Below, in pieces: positions 26,322-35,225 of a stretch of DNA of 64,000 nt. How positions within the stretch are numbered: the first letter of the stretch is position 1; each line of letters starts with the position of its first letter. The translations under genes and the position numbers were made by a program. This stretch comes from Aporhodopirellula aestuarii (GTDB lineage: Bacteria; Planctomycetota; Planctomycetia; Pirellulales; Pirellulaceae): positions 1 through 64,000 of the forward strand of contig NZ_JAMQBK010000021.1 in NCBI RefSeq assembly GCF_023701485.1. Direction: 5' to 3'. Below the pieces are notes generated by a model, which did not search any database, was not told the DNA's origin, and saw nothing but the letters and a program-made list of their open reading frames with translations.

Positions 26322-26403
26322 TCCGTTGGCCCGATGTTCTCCCGCCGCGTGATCGCGGTGGGATGTTTCGAAAACCACCTTATTTTCGAAAGGAGGCATT
26401 CCC

Positions 26404-26862
26404 ATGTTTGACAAATTGATCCCCTGGAAACGAAAATCTCATGACGGTGGACATTCACTGAGTGTCCAGCACGACGACGATCCGATCACCACCCTGCGGC
26501 GAAACTTCGATAACTTGCTGACGCGATTCTGGGACGAAGGCAATTTCTCGCCTTCGTTGGCCCGTTTCGATGAAAACGAGAACGAGTATTGGGTGTCAGC
26601 GGAAATGCCCGGCTTTGAACCTGACGAGATCGATGTCAAAGTCAGCGGCAACGTGTTGACCGTGAAGGCGGAACATAAGGAAGAGTCGAAAAACAATAAC
26701 GAACGCTCGTATCGGTACGGCAGCTATCAGCAATCCTTCATGCTGCCAGCAGGTGTGAAGGACGACCAGATTGATGCCAACTACCATAGCGGCGTTCTCA
26801 AAATTCGTCTGCCAAAAGACGAGTCGACTCCGTCGAAGCGGATCGAAGTCAAAGCGGCGTGA
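26404..26862 (+). CDS. Small heat-shock protein, Hsp20 family (third of three)
   Basis: 152 residues with a basic start (MFDKLIPWKRKSHDGG), a helical arm (DPITTLRRNFDNLLTRFWDE), and an alpha-crystallin domain from about 50. Landmarks are VSAEMPGFEPDEIDVKVSGN, VLTVKAEHKEE and GVLKIRLPKDESTPSKRIEV. It is the most conventional of the three. GAAAGGAGG lies 9-10 bases before the ATG. It is 82 bases after the second gene, and a hairpin at about 26919-26953 may end the operon. Confidence 0.92.
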   Translation: MFDKLIPWKRKSHDGGHSLSVQHDDDPITTLRRNFDNLLTRFWDEGNFSPSLARFDENENEYWVSAEMPGFEPDEIDVKVSGNVLTVKAEHKEESKNNNERSYRYGSYQQSFMLPAGVKDDQIDANYHSGVLKIRLPKDESTPSKRIEVKAA

Positions 26863-26918
26863 TCGTCTTAACCGCAGAACAGGTCCGGAAGAGTCTTGCC
26901 GGGTATCAACCGATTTGT

Positions 26919-26953
26919 TTTAGCCCCGGTTCCCCAACGCAACTGGGGCTAAC
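26919..26953. terminator. Hairpin after the hsp20 operon
   Basis: TTAGCCCCGGTT pairs with AACTGGGGCTAA with one mismatch and a loop of about 10 bases, 57 bases past the last hsp20 stop. No U-run follows. A second, longer hairpin (GGCCAACCGACGGCGATG...CATCGCC...GGCTGGCC) lies at about 26977-27029. Either could end transcription from both sides; both could also be dispersed palindromes. Confidence 0.4.
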
Positions 26954-27051
26954 GACCTGCGTGTAGAAAATCGACGGACGGCCAACCGACGGCGATGATG
27001 CACCATCGCCGACGCCTTCGGCTGGCCGTTTGACGATCTGGTTTGTGGGGC

Positions 27052-27198
27052 TCAATTCCTTCTGAAGAATGCGACATAGCCCACGAGCGAGACCAGTCCC
27101 GCGACAGTTAACAAGCCAAGGACACAAAACAGATACACCAGGATGCTGCTCGGATTGTCGATCACCGCGGCTCGGCCTCCCTCGTCAGGAAAATCCAA
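27052..27198 (-). CDS. Possible small single-helix membrane protein
   Basis: A 48-residue frame from a TTG at 27198 (or 51 residues from a TTG at 27207) to TGA at 27052. Residues 1-16 are acidic and polar (DFPDEGGRAAVIDNPSS). They are followed by one strong transmembrane helix (ILVYLFCVLGLLTVAGLVSL) and a basic end (FFRRN). No ATG start or ribosome-binding site was found. The charge pattern fits a real inner-membrane micro-protein, but it is short and could be chance. Confidence 0.4.
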   Translation of the reverse strand: MDFPDEGGRAAVIDNPSSILVYLFCVLGLLTVAGLVSLVGYVAFFRRN

Positions 27199-27610
27199 AA
27201 CATTCAAAGTCGATTTGCATGACTAGTTTTCAGAGCAATCGCAGTGCCAACCGCACGTCAGCCGATTCGGAATATCTGGACATCATCACTTGCTGACAGA
27301 CGTATCGGAGCTTTTCGGAGGCTCCGAAAACGCCTGCAATTTTCGGTCTCGGGGGACGTCGATTTAATTACTGCGGGATTCCATAATTAGCGGAATGGCG
27401 TGAGCCGTCCGGTCCCACGCCGCGTCACATCCGCTTGATTCGCGTCTTCGCAGGACCGTCGACGTCGGCAATCTCCATTCGGCACGTTCGCTAAGGTGGG
27501 CTCGTCATGGCGTGCCCGATGGCGTTTTGATTCATGACGCTGGCCGTTTTGCGTCTTACCGTTCCGAGGTTTTTGAACGAGTATCAGGCATGCTTCCGTC
27601 TGTGTGACTC
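27199..27610. other. Gap with a 9-bp palindrome and partial PE element
   Basis: At 27312-27330, TTTTCGGAG and CTCCGAAAA are reverse complements around one base. At 27353-27419 there is about half of palindromic element PE (GGGGACGTCGATTTAATTAC ... AGCGGAATGGCGTGAGCCGT), in the same orientation as copy 4, with the second half replaced by unrelated sequence. No gene is recognised in the remainder. Confidence 0.45.
27353..27419. repeat. Palindromic element PE, copy 5 (half)
   Basis: Contains the end GGGGACGTCGATTTAATTAC, the TGCGGGATT block, and one core arm TTAGCGGAATGGCGTGAGCC. The opposite arm is absent. It shares orientation with copy 4 and is probably a deletion derivative. Confidence 0.65.
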
Positions 27611-28873
27611 TCACGGGACCGGTTGCTGGATCATGCGAGCCATTGCCTCGGCAAATCCGTTACCGATTTGTGCCATGATGCCTGCAGAACCCATGTAATG
27701 GAACTCAAAGTTGGAGGTGCTCGTTCGGAGGATTTGAAGTTCGCGTTCATCAAACGCACCCGCGTAGATCATTTCGATTTTTGCCTCCCCTTCGTCACGC
27801 CTAATTAGATTCTGTTTCATAGCGGCTTTGACCTTGTCGACGTTTGGTTTGATCGACTTTTCGCGACGGCGTAAGTCAGCCGCTTCGGCGTCCCAGTACT
27901 CCTCTGTCAGGACAGCAACAACGCTGCCTGCTGGCTTGGCCGTTTTCACGGGTGCTGCCATCGCATCGCGAAAATTCTGGTGAACGGCTTTGTAACGCTG
28001 CTGTTCGGGTCCGTATTGCGACGTGGCGCCATTGACACCCATCACGCCAATCACAAACGGAAGCTCGGGGGCATCGAAATCACTTCGGACATCGCGGATA
28101 AACTGCGACAGCAAATGGCTATACTCGTCGTACCCACCTGGCCGATTCCGATCGGGATACGCACCACCATCAACCATGTCGTTCCATCCTTGAAACCAAA
28201 CGAAGCCGGCGAGTTCGTATCCGCGTTCCGCGTCGTAGTCTGGATGCACACGCGAGATGTTCGCCAGAACCGATTTCACATGGTCTCGCATCAGACGGTA
28301 GTAGTAACCGGTGGCGGAAGCTTTCTCTGTCTTGATCTGTTCAATGTCCTTGCCTTGCTTTTTGATCGTTGCAAGCTGTGCGTCGTTAAACTCATACGCA
28401 CCAGCACTCGGTGGTCGAAAATCGGTATGCAAGCTCTTGCCACCCCAGGCGGTTTTGATGATCAAGATGGGTTCGTCGAGCATCGATTCCATCGCCAGCC
28501 CAAACATGAATTCGGGGCCGATTTTGGGACCATTGGCACTCGCCCCAAAGCCCACCGTGAGGCGTCCCGTTTTTTCCTCATTGGACGATCCGATGGACGA
28601 GATCCAAGTCTTCTCGCAAGTTCGGTACCTACCGTCGGCGTTGAGCATCCTATCGAGCAGCGGGGCCGCTTTCGCGTTCAAACGCATGGCCTCAATTGTC
28701 CGGACGTGTGCGTGCCCCTGCATGTTCGACTGCCCCGCGAGAATGAACACCTTCAAAGGTTTGTTGTCTGAATCACGCGGCTCTTGTGCAGTGCAGTTCA
28801 TTGCGGCGAACGAGATGACCAGCAGCAGCGTGGCAAACCAACATGGCAATCCGCGGTAAGTCAAAACAGTCAT
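27611..28873 (-). CDS. Exported sialate-O-acetylesterase-type carbohydrate esterase
   Basis: 420 residues from ATG at 28873; a signal peptide (GLPCWFATLLLVISFAAMNC) follows. The SGNH-type block I is KVFILAGQSNMQGH, with the catalytic Ser in GQSN. GYELAGFVWFQGWND is block-III-like, and a C-terminal block with a His (FHYMGS) is present. This is the SASA/DUF303 carbohydrate esterase family, which removes acetyl groups from sugars. It fits a genome rich in polysaccharide sulfatases. The frame is open to 28921, but the ATG at 28873 places the signal peptide correctly. Confidence 0.8.
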   Translation of the reverse strand: MTVLTYRGLPCWFATLLLVISFAAMNCTAQEPRDSDNKPLKVFILAGQSNMQGHAHVRTIEAMRLNAKAAPLLDRMLNADGRYRTCEKTWISSIGSSNEEKTGRLTVGFGASANGPKIGPEFMFGLAMESMLDEPILIIKTAWGGKSLHTDFRPPSAGAYEFNDAQLATIKKQGKDIEQIKTEKASATGYYYRLMRDHVKSVLANISRVHPDYDAERGYELAGFVWFQGWNDMVDGGAYPDRNRPGGYDEYSHLLSQFIRDVRSDFDAPELPFVIGVMGVNGATSQYGPEQQRYKAVHQNFRDAMAAPVKTAKPAGSVVAVLTEEYWDAEAADLRRREKSIKPNVDKVKAAMKQNLIRRDEGEAKIEMIYAGAFDERELQILRTSTSNFEFHYMGSAGIMAQIGNGFAEAMARMIQQPVP

Positions 28874-29220
28874 TGTCTGGCCTTCAATAGTTGATTCGAT
28901 TAAACAGCGTTTCAGTCTCATCCACGCGGAGTCACTGTCCCGCTACCTGGGTTTCTTTCCGACACAACGAACGGACACCGGTTACTTGTCGTCTGCTGGT
29001 CGCGCAATCCGCATTCATCAGAAAGCTGCGACGCGCATCTGGGCAGAGAGCTGAAAAGAAACACGCGTCTCCAATTATCAGCGCCGGGAACAAGTATAGC
29101 AGCCTCACGCGGTGATACCCGTTCGATGTTTTGTCGAAGAATCGTATCGAGGGGGCGTGTTGCCATCGAAAACTCAAGCGAGGGAAAGGGCTACACACCA
29201 AAAGGAGGACCATTCACGCT
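28874..29220. other. Intergenic gap
   Basis: Upstream of the esterase gene and downstream of the AlkD-like gene, both minus strand. Frames exist on both strands but show no domain and have poor codon sense. I see no RNA gene. The esterase promoter should be in the first 100-150 bases. Confidence 0.35.
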
Positions 29221-29943
29221 TCACTTCATCCATTTTGCTCGATCTTCCCGCGGCAATTTCTCGATCGAGTAGCGGAGCATTGTTCGCGGCATTGACTTCG
29301 AGTTCCGCTTCAAGAATTTCTCCAATTGGCATGAATCGCGTTTACCCATCTCGCGAAGCATCCATCCGATCGCCTTGTGCATCAGGTCGTGTCCGTCACT
29401 CAACAGACGTTCGGCAAGTCCCATGATCTCATCGAACTCGTCGTTTCTGATGAGCGAATAAGTTGCCACAATCGCCACGCGTCGATCCCAAAGCACATCG
29501 CTTGCGGCAAGCCGATCGAGAACACTTCGCTCATCAGGGTGTTCGACCAGCCACGGACCGAGGATTTTTGGAGCGGTCGAATCAACAATGTCCCAATTGT
29601 TCGCGGCATTCAGATTCGCCAAGTAGAACTCAACGATCTCGCGACATTCAAAATCGCGGTGAGGATTCTTCGGCTTTGCTGCTAACTCAAACTGGCCGAC
29701 CAAAATCAACATTCCGGTCAGCCGACACTCATGCCATGGCGAAGCGAACAGTTTGACCAATTCCTCACGCGACAGATCACGAAACTGCTGGGCCACCTTG
29801 CGTTGGTCCGGGACCACGCAACCGAGGAATTGATCACCTTCACCATACCCACCAGGAATCGCTTGAAAGAATTTAGGCAAGAACAACGCCTTGTCCTCGC
29901 GAGCGACCTTGCGAAGTGCTAACAGAACCTGCTTTGCCGTCAT
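29221..29943 (-). CDS. DNA alkylation repair protein, AlkD family
   Basis: 240 residues made of helical HEAT-like repeats. The opening (LRKVAREDKALFLPKFFQAI then GGYGEGDQFLGCVVPDQRKV) and the segment NNWDIVDSTAPKILGPWL are characteristic of AlkD, as are RRVAIVATYSLIR and DLMHKAIGWMLREMGKRD. AlkD removes 3-methyladenine and 7-methylguanine without base flipping. No membrane or export signal. It stands alone between intergenic gaps. Confidence 0.88.
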   Translation of the reverse strand: MTAKQVLLALRKVAREDKALFLPKFFQAIPGGYGEGDQFLGCVVPDQRKVAQQFRDLSREELVKLFASPWHECRLTGMLILVGQFELAAKPKNPHRDFECREIVEFYLANLNAANNWDIVDSTAPKILGPWLVEHPDERSVLDRLAASDVLWDRRVAIVATYSLIRNDEFDEIMGLAERLLSDGHDLMHKAIGWMLREMGKRDSCQLEKFLKRNSKSMPRTMLRYSIEKLPREDRAKWMK

Positions 29944-30161
29944 GCTTCACTCTTTGAATGGAACTCAAGACGCAAGTGATTCTATCCTCGCTACCAAGGT
30001 GACGCAGCAGTCGAGGCGATCAGGGTAATCGCATTTGGCGAACCGAGCAGACGACGGGGTCTGAGGGTGGGAATCGCGAAATTATCATCGAGGTCTTTCC
30101 AAATTCGGCTTCGCTGGATTTTTGCGACCGAGAAAACCGCCAATCGTAAGCTGATACTCAA
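29944..30161. other. Intergenic gap
   Basis: Gene-free 218 bases between the histidine-phosphatase remnant and the AlkD gene, both minus strand. No hairpin, repeat or gene is recognised. Confidence 0.35.
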
Positions 30162-30726
30162 TCAACTGTTCCACTTTTCGATCACGCGCATGTTTTCATG
30201 ATCGGCTTGGCTAGTCAGCACGCTTAGCGAAGCTGTGCTGAGAATCAGATGCTGCCCGAGTTGAACCGGTGCTCCAATCCATCGTGCGCCCAGCACGCGA
30301 CCGAAATGGCTGTGGGAGAACAACGCGACGTTTCCTTCGAGGGAATTCAATCGCTCGATCAGGCCGTCGGCTCGACGGGCAATTTGATCAGGCATTTCGC
30401 CACCTGGACTCCCGTCGACAAAGAGATTCCAACCGGGGCGCTCGTTGAATACTTCCGCGTGCGTTCGACCTTCGTATTCACCGTTATCCCACTCGATCAG
30501 ATCTGGCTCGATTATCGCGTGCGCGCCGCAGCCAGCGAGTTCGCATGTTTTTCGAGCACGTTGCAACGGGCTGACTAGGACGTGGTCAAACCGAATCGCA
30601 CGAAGGCGTTCGCCGAGCTTCGTCCTCGCCATGGGACGTCAGAGGGAGATCGACACGGCCGGTATGCTGACCCGATCTTGACCACTCGGTCTCGCCGTGT
30701 CGCATCAGATACAGTCGGACGGTCAT
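30162..30726 (-). pseudogene. Histidine phosphatase (phosphoglycerate-mutase-like) with internal frameshift
   Basis: From ATG at 30726 the minus strand reads [20 protein letters not shown] then [17 protein letters not shown], the catalytic N-terminus of the histidine-phosphatase family (RHG motif). Near 30615-30630 the frame breaks. The rest ([43 protein letters not shown] with the second catalytic His) continues in another frame to 30162. Neither frame alone is a full enzyme: the 156-residue piece starting at 30632 lacks the RHG. It is probably a pseudogene, or one base is wrong in the assembly. Confidence 0.72.
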
Positions 30727-30880
30727 GAAACGCTCCGTTGCCGCGCACGTGTTCTGTCATTGTCTTGGAATGGTTTGGCGGGGCGTTGCGCGAACTCGCT
30801 CCGGTTGTCAGTGACGGTGAAATTTCGTCGGAGCCCAATTCGAGCACATCGGCTTGCTTCCAGAAACAGTGGCAGACGGA

Positions 30881-33508
30881 TCACCGTTGCCACCGAATCA
30901 AATCAAGTTCCAACGGCACGGCGACTTTGTCTTGCTTAGGAACGATTCGTGGAGTGAAGTCGCTCGCCGGTCGTGTCGCGGCAACGGACGCAAAATAGGT
31001 CGCCCAATTCTCACCGGGGCTTAAGTCGCTAGGAATGTCTTTTTGCGACATGGGGAGTTGGATGCTAGGTTCGTCATCCGATGCTTCAGCATACAATTCG
31101 ACGCTGACGTAGTGAGGATCGAGTCCATCCAAGTACACATCGGTTTCAAAAGAGTGCTGATCCTCTCGAGTTTCCACTCGCACTTCGCCAAATTCTAACG
31201 AAGGCCACTTTTCGCGAAGTGAGTGTTCCCAATTAACGATGCTGGTACCGCGTGCCCCATTGTAGGCGACACGTTCTCGGTAAGCGGTCGCGGCTGGCAG
31301 ATAGTACTGTTCGGTGTACTGGCGGACCGAGCGGATCGCCGAAAACTGCGGTGTCAACTGAGACATGCTGGCTCGCATTCGAGCCAACCAGCGTGTCGGC
31401 AATCCTCGTTCGTTGCGTTCATAGAACTCGGGAACGACTTCATTTTCCAACACGTGATAAAGTTGCTCCGCTTCGATTGCGTCCCAACCGGGATCGTAGC
31501 GGTGTTCTTGTCCGTCGCCGATCGCCCAACCGACCTCGGGAGTGTATGCCTCCGCCCACCAACCGTCCAATTCCGAGAGATTGATGCCACCGTTGACGAG
31601 TACTTTCATCCCACTCGTTCCGCTTGCTTCCCACGGTCGCTGGGGTGTGTTCACCCAAACGTCGACGCCTTGAACCAACTGCTCGGCCAGCAGCATGTCG
31701 TAGTCGCTGAGGAAGATCACATGTTGTCGGGCCAAGGGATCGCGGATGAATTCGATCCACCTGCGGATTAAGTCTTGTCCCGCCTGATCAGCCGGGTGTG
31801 CCTTGCCTGCGATCACGAGTTGCACCGGGCGTTCCGAATCGGCCAACAATCGCAGCAGTCGATCGGGATCATGAAGCAATAGGTTCGGCCGTTTGTAGGT
31901 GGCAAATCGGCGGGCAAATCCGAGCGTCAATGTGTTCGGGTCAAACAAGTGCTTGGCGGCTTCGACGTCTTCGGGCGAAACTCCCGACGCTGCCAATTCG
32001 CGAGACAGTCGACGGCGAGAATATTCGACCAGCGAGTGTGTTGCATCGACACGAAACTGCCACAATTCCTCATCCGAGACACGGCAGATATCGCAGGGCA
32101 GCGAGTCACTCGTTCCGAGCCACCGGTCTTTGCCGCACGAACGAGTCCACAATTTGTCGGCCGCCTCCGAATCCCAGCTCGGCATATGGACTCCATTTGT
32201 CACGTGTCCGATCGGAACATCGTCTTCGGGCCAATGCCGAAACAGTGGCTCGAACATTCGACGGCTGACTTGGCCGTGCAGACGACTGACTCCATTGACC
32301 GCCCCGCTGCCGCGAATCGCCAAGTACGCCATATTGAAGGGCTCTGAGTGGTCATGGGGATTTTGGCGACCGAGCGCCAACAGATCGTCAGTTGAAATCC
32401 CGAGCCGCACTTGTGCATATCGACCAAGATACTGTTCGATTAAGTCTGGAGAAAACCGATCGAAACCTGCCGGTACCGCGGTGTGCGTTGTGAACAAGTT
32501 TCCGGCACGTGTCACCGCCAATGCCACTTCGAATGGCTGCCCCGATTGTTCCATGAAAACGCGTGCCCGCTCTAAGACTGCGAATGCGGCATGCCCTTCG
32601 TTGAGATGGCATACCTCTGGCGTGAGGCCGAGTTCGCACAGTAGTCGCCAACCGCCGATACCGAGAACCAGTTCTTGCTTCAATCGCAGGTCATGATCGC
32701 CGCCATACAGTTCGCTTGTAATACCTCGGTGCACGGGGAAATTCGCCGCGTCGTTGCTGTCTAGCAAATAGAGCTTCACTCGCCCCACTTGGACCTCCCA
32801 TGCGCGAAGCCATACCGCATAGCCGGGCAGGTCAATCCGCAGTCGCAACCACTCCCCGTTAGAATGCCGGAGCGGCGTGATCGGCAATTGGCCAGGATCG
32901 TTGTAAGGATACAACGCCTGTTGCCCGCCATCGGTATCGATCGATTGACGAAAATACCCTTGTTGGTACAGCAGTCCCACCGCGACGACTGGCACGCCGA
33001 GATCACTCGCCGCTTTGAGCTGATCTCCCGCCACGTTACCAAGACCACCGGAATAGATCGGCAACGCTTCGCTCAGCATAAATTCCATGCTGAAATACGC
33101 AGCACACGTCAGCGGGCAGTCACCTTCGGTCTCATTCGCCACCGCGGCTCGGCGCGTGTCAATCTTTGGATCACTCGCACTGCGATCCGACGCACTGAAT
33201 GTTTGCTGGAACCAAGCCGGTTGCTCCGCCGTCCGCCTGCGATTCGAAACGAGTCGATCCAGATCTTTCCGGAAGCCCGCATCGCTGAGAACATCGATGA
33301 TCCGCTGCCGCGACACCGTTTGCAAAACCACCCAAGGATTGTGCGTGATGTCCCACAGTTCGGCATCCAATCGCCCCCACACTTCATCCGTCGCGTGGTT
33401 CCAGGACGAGCGAAGATCGAGAGCCAACTCGGCGAGGGCATCAAAGCCTTCGATGTCGAACGGTCGCAGGCAATTGGTGAGATAAACTTCGGGGGAATTT
33501 TCGCTCAT
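30881..33508 (-). CDS. glgP: Alpha-glucan (glycogen/maltodextrin) phosphorylase
   Basis: 875 residues from ATG at 33508 (MSENSPEVYLT); the frame is open to 33619. The protein has the short form of the family. It begins with a DUF3417-like segment (LDLRSSWNHATDEVWGRLDA) and contains AYFSMEFMLSEALPIYSGGL, CHLNEGHAAF and GFARRFATYKRPNLLLHD. The pyridoxal-phosphate block near the end is PWEASGTSGMKVLVNGGINL, with the PLP lysine in SGMK. It releases glucose-1-phosphate from glycogen in the cytosol. No other glycogen gene lies next to it. Confidence 0.93.
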   Translation of the reverse strand: MSENSPEVYLTNCLRPFDIEGFDALAELALDLRSSWNHATDEVWGRLDAELWDITHNPWVVLQTVSRQRIIDVLSDAGFRKDLDRLVSNRRRTAEQPAWFQQTFSASDRSASDPKIDTRRAAVANETEGDCPLTCAAYFSMEFMLSEALPIYSGGLGNVAGDQLKAASDLGVPVVAVGLLYQQGYFRQSIDTDGGQQALYPYNDPGQLPITPLRHSNGEWLRLRIDLPGYAVWLRAWEVQVGRVKLYLLDSNDAANFPVHRGITSELYGGDHDLRLKQELVLGIGGWRLLCELGLTPEVCHLNEGHAAFAVLERARVFMEQSGQPFEVALAVTRAGNLFTTHTAVPAGFDRFSPDLIEQYLGRYAQVRLGISTDDLLALGRQNPHDHSEPFNMAYLAIRGSGAVNGVSRLHGQVSRRMFEPLFRHWPEDDVPIGHVTNGVHMPSWDSEAADKLWTRSCGKDRWLGTSDSLPCDICRVSDEELWQFRVDATHSLVEYSRRRLSRELAASGVSPEDVEAAKHLFDPNTLTLGFARRFATYKRPNLLLHDPDRLLRLLADSERPVQLVIAGKAHPADQAGQDLIRRWIEFIRDPLARQHVIFLSDYDMLLAEQLVQGVDVWVNTPQRPWEASGTSGMKVLVNGGINLSELDGWWAEAYTPEVGWAIGDGQEHRYDPGWDAIEAEQLYHVLENEVVPEFYERNERGLPTRWLARMRASMSQLTPQFSAIRSVRQYTEQYYLPAATAYRERVAYNGARGTSIVNWEHSLREKWPSLEFGEVRVETREDQHSFETDVYLDGLDPHYVSVELYAEASDDEPSIQLPMSQKDIPSDLSPGENWATYFASVAATRPASDFTPRIVPKQDKVAVPLELDLIRWQR

Positions 33509-34081
33509 TGCAATATTGACCGATCGACAGACATTGTCCGTTCCTTCCGTCCTGTTGTTTTTCATTTGATCGCGTTCGGTTGAACGGACGTCGCCAACCT
33601 TCCGCAAGTGTAATGCCAAAGGCTCGCGGGGGCCGTTGACGACCGGATGCCATTGGATTTCGAAGCGTTTTGATGCCTACAGTGAGGTCGCCCTGTTACC
33701 AGTGAGTCATTGCACGCACAGTACTGCGCACCTATCGCACACCCACTGCGCGCCGGATGCTAATCGGAAGAATCGATACCCCAGAGGGGCCGGCCACGTC
33801 CGCTCGCACGACCTCAAACGCTTGGCCCAGCAACACACTCGCCGTGTGGACGGTACGGCACACATCATAAATAGCATTCAAGTTGTCGATTGTTCTCGGC
33901 TCGAAAGCCGGCGGTCGAGAGAATCGTCGCCACCCCAGGTGATGGACTTGCGGGCTCAATCCGTCGTGGTTCTCGCCGCATCAGCAGGCTATTGAACATT
34001 CATCGGCGATCAGTGAGATTGGTCACGCCAAAGGCGTTTCTGCTGAACGGCTCGCCTCTTCCAAACTGCCATCACCTGCGA
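33509..34081. other. 573-bp gap without a supported gene
   Basis: It lies between the phosphorylase start (minus) and the YdeI-CsaA start (plus), so both promoters should be here. Open frames on both strands (for example 33732-33959 minus) show no domain. No repeat or RNA gene is recognised. Confidence 0.35.
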
Positions 34082-34885
34082 ATGACGTCACTCATGAGCG
34101 ACTATCCCTACAACTTTGAGGCCACAATTGACGGGACGCTTGTCTATCTCCCCAAGAACATCGTGTTGCAATTGGGCCTTGGGAAATCGAAGCGAATACG
34201 GATTGACGGCGAGATCAATGGGATTCGTATCGAGTGCGGATTAATGCCCGAAAAGGGTAAGTGGTTCTTCATGTTTTCCAAGAAGCTTCAAAAGCTCTGC
34301 GGCGTCTCGGTGGGTGATACGGTTTCGGTGAGCTTCGACATCGCGGACTCTGAAGCAGTGGTCGTGCCAACGGAATTGCAGTTCGCACTTGATGCAAACG
34401 ATGACGCGATGGCGGTTTGGCGGAAATGGACGGCGGGCAAACGTCGCGCTCAATGTCTACGCGTGGCATCGGCAAAGATGGCCGAAACTCGCGAACGCCG
34501 CACCGAAGAGGTGATCGTGTTGCTGATGGCGGAACTCCAACTGCAAACCGGTGTCACGACATGGCACGATTTTGAAAAGGTGGACATGCGTGCGGGAACG
34601 ATCACGGCGGTCGAAGACTTCCCAAAGGCACGCAAACCGGCCTACAAAATCACGGTCGACTTCGGGCCGAAATTGGGCACGAAACGAACCAGTGCTCAGA
34701 TCACGGTGAATTACACCAAAGAAGAATTGGTCGGCCGGCAGATCATCGGTGTCGTAAGCTTTGCTCCCAAACAGATCGGCCCATTCCTATCCGAGTTTTT
34801 GATCCTCGGATTCTATCGTGAAGACGGGTCGGTGATCTTGGCGGTTCCGGATCGGTCCGTACCCAACGGCGCCAAACTGGCGTAG
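34082..34885 (+). CDS. Fusion of DUF1905/YdeI-type domain with CsaA-type tRNA-binding domain
   Basis: About 267 residues from ATG at 34082 (or 263 from 34094). Residues about 5-95 match DUF1905 ([34 protein letters not shown]). About 96-150 are the YdeI/OmpD-associated tail ([36 protein letters not shown]). The last 110 residues are a CsaA-like OB fold ([58 protein letters not shown]). CsaA is a chaperone/tRNA-binding protein. These parts are usually separate genes. No export signal is seen, and the frame runs through without a stop. Confidence 0.8.
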   Translation: MTSLMSDYPYNFEATIDGTLVYLPKNIVLQLGLGKSKRIRIDGEINGIRIECGLMPEKGKWFFMFSKKLQKLCGVSVGDTVSVSFDIADSEAVVVPTELQFALDANDDAMAVWRKWTAGKRRAQCLRVASAKMAETRERRTEEVIVLLMAELQLQTGVTTWHDFEKVDMRAGTITAVEDFPKARKPAYKITVDFGPKLGTKRTSAQITVNYTKEELVGRQIIGVVSFAPKQIGPFLSEFLILGFYREDGSVILAVPDRSVPNGAKLA

Positions 34886-35225
34886 GTCGTGGCGGTGATC
34901 CAGGTCGCAGGCATCCGCTCGCATGGTCGGTCAGACCGGATCAGCCTCGTCCACCTTCGAGGCGTGATCTGGCACGCCGAATGCATCGCTGGACATAATC
35001 ACAGCCGTTTCGCAATGGTTTCTGCGGTACGCCCACGACGCCCGCTTTCACCGCATCAGGGCCACCATGATGGCGAAGGTGATCGTTCCAGCGAGGCGGC
35101 GATACGCATCACGACTGACTGGCGGGCGACCGCGACTGCTCGATCAGCAACCAGTGTTTGCGGTTCCAAAGAATGTTGCGTGGATGGCTAGAATCTGAAT
35201 TTACGCTTCGAACCACAATGGTGAG
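34886..35225. other. Gap upstream of the diadenylate cyclase gene
   Basis: No gene is supported. A possible sigma-54-type site, CTGGCACGCCGAATGCAT, lies at about 34969-34986 with GG and GC ten bases apart (one mismatch in the -12 box), but it is about 240 bases from the next start. Nothing else is recognised. Confidence 0.3.

Noticed and set aside
33636-33995. Open frames in the gap between glgP and the YdeI-CsaA gene
   Set aside because: No domain, no ribosome-binding site and overlapping frames on both strands of similar length; insufficient support.
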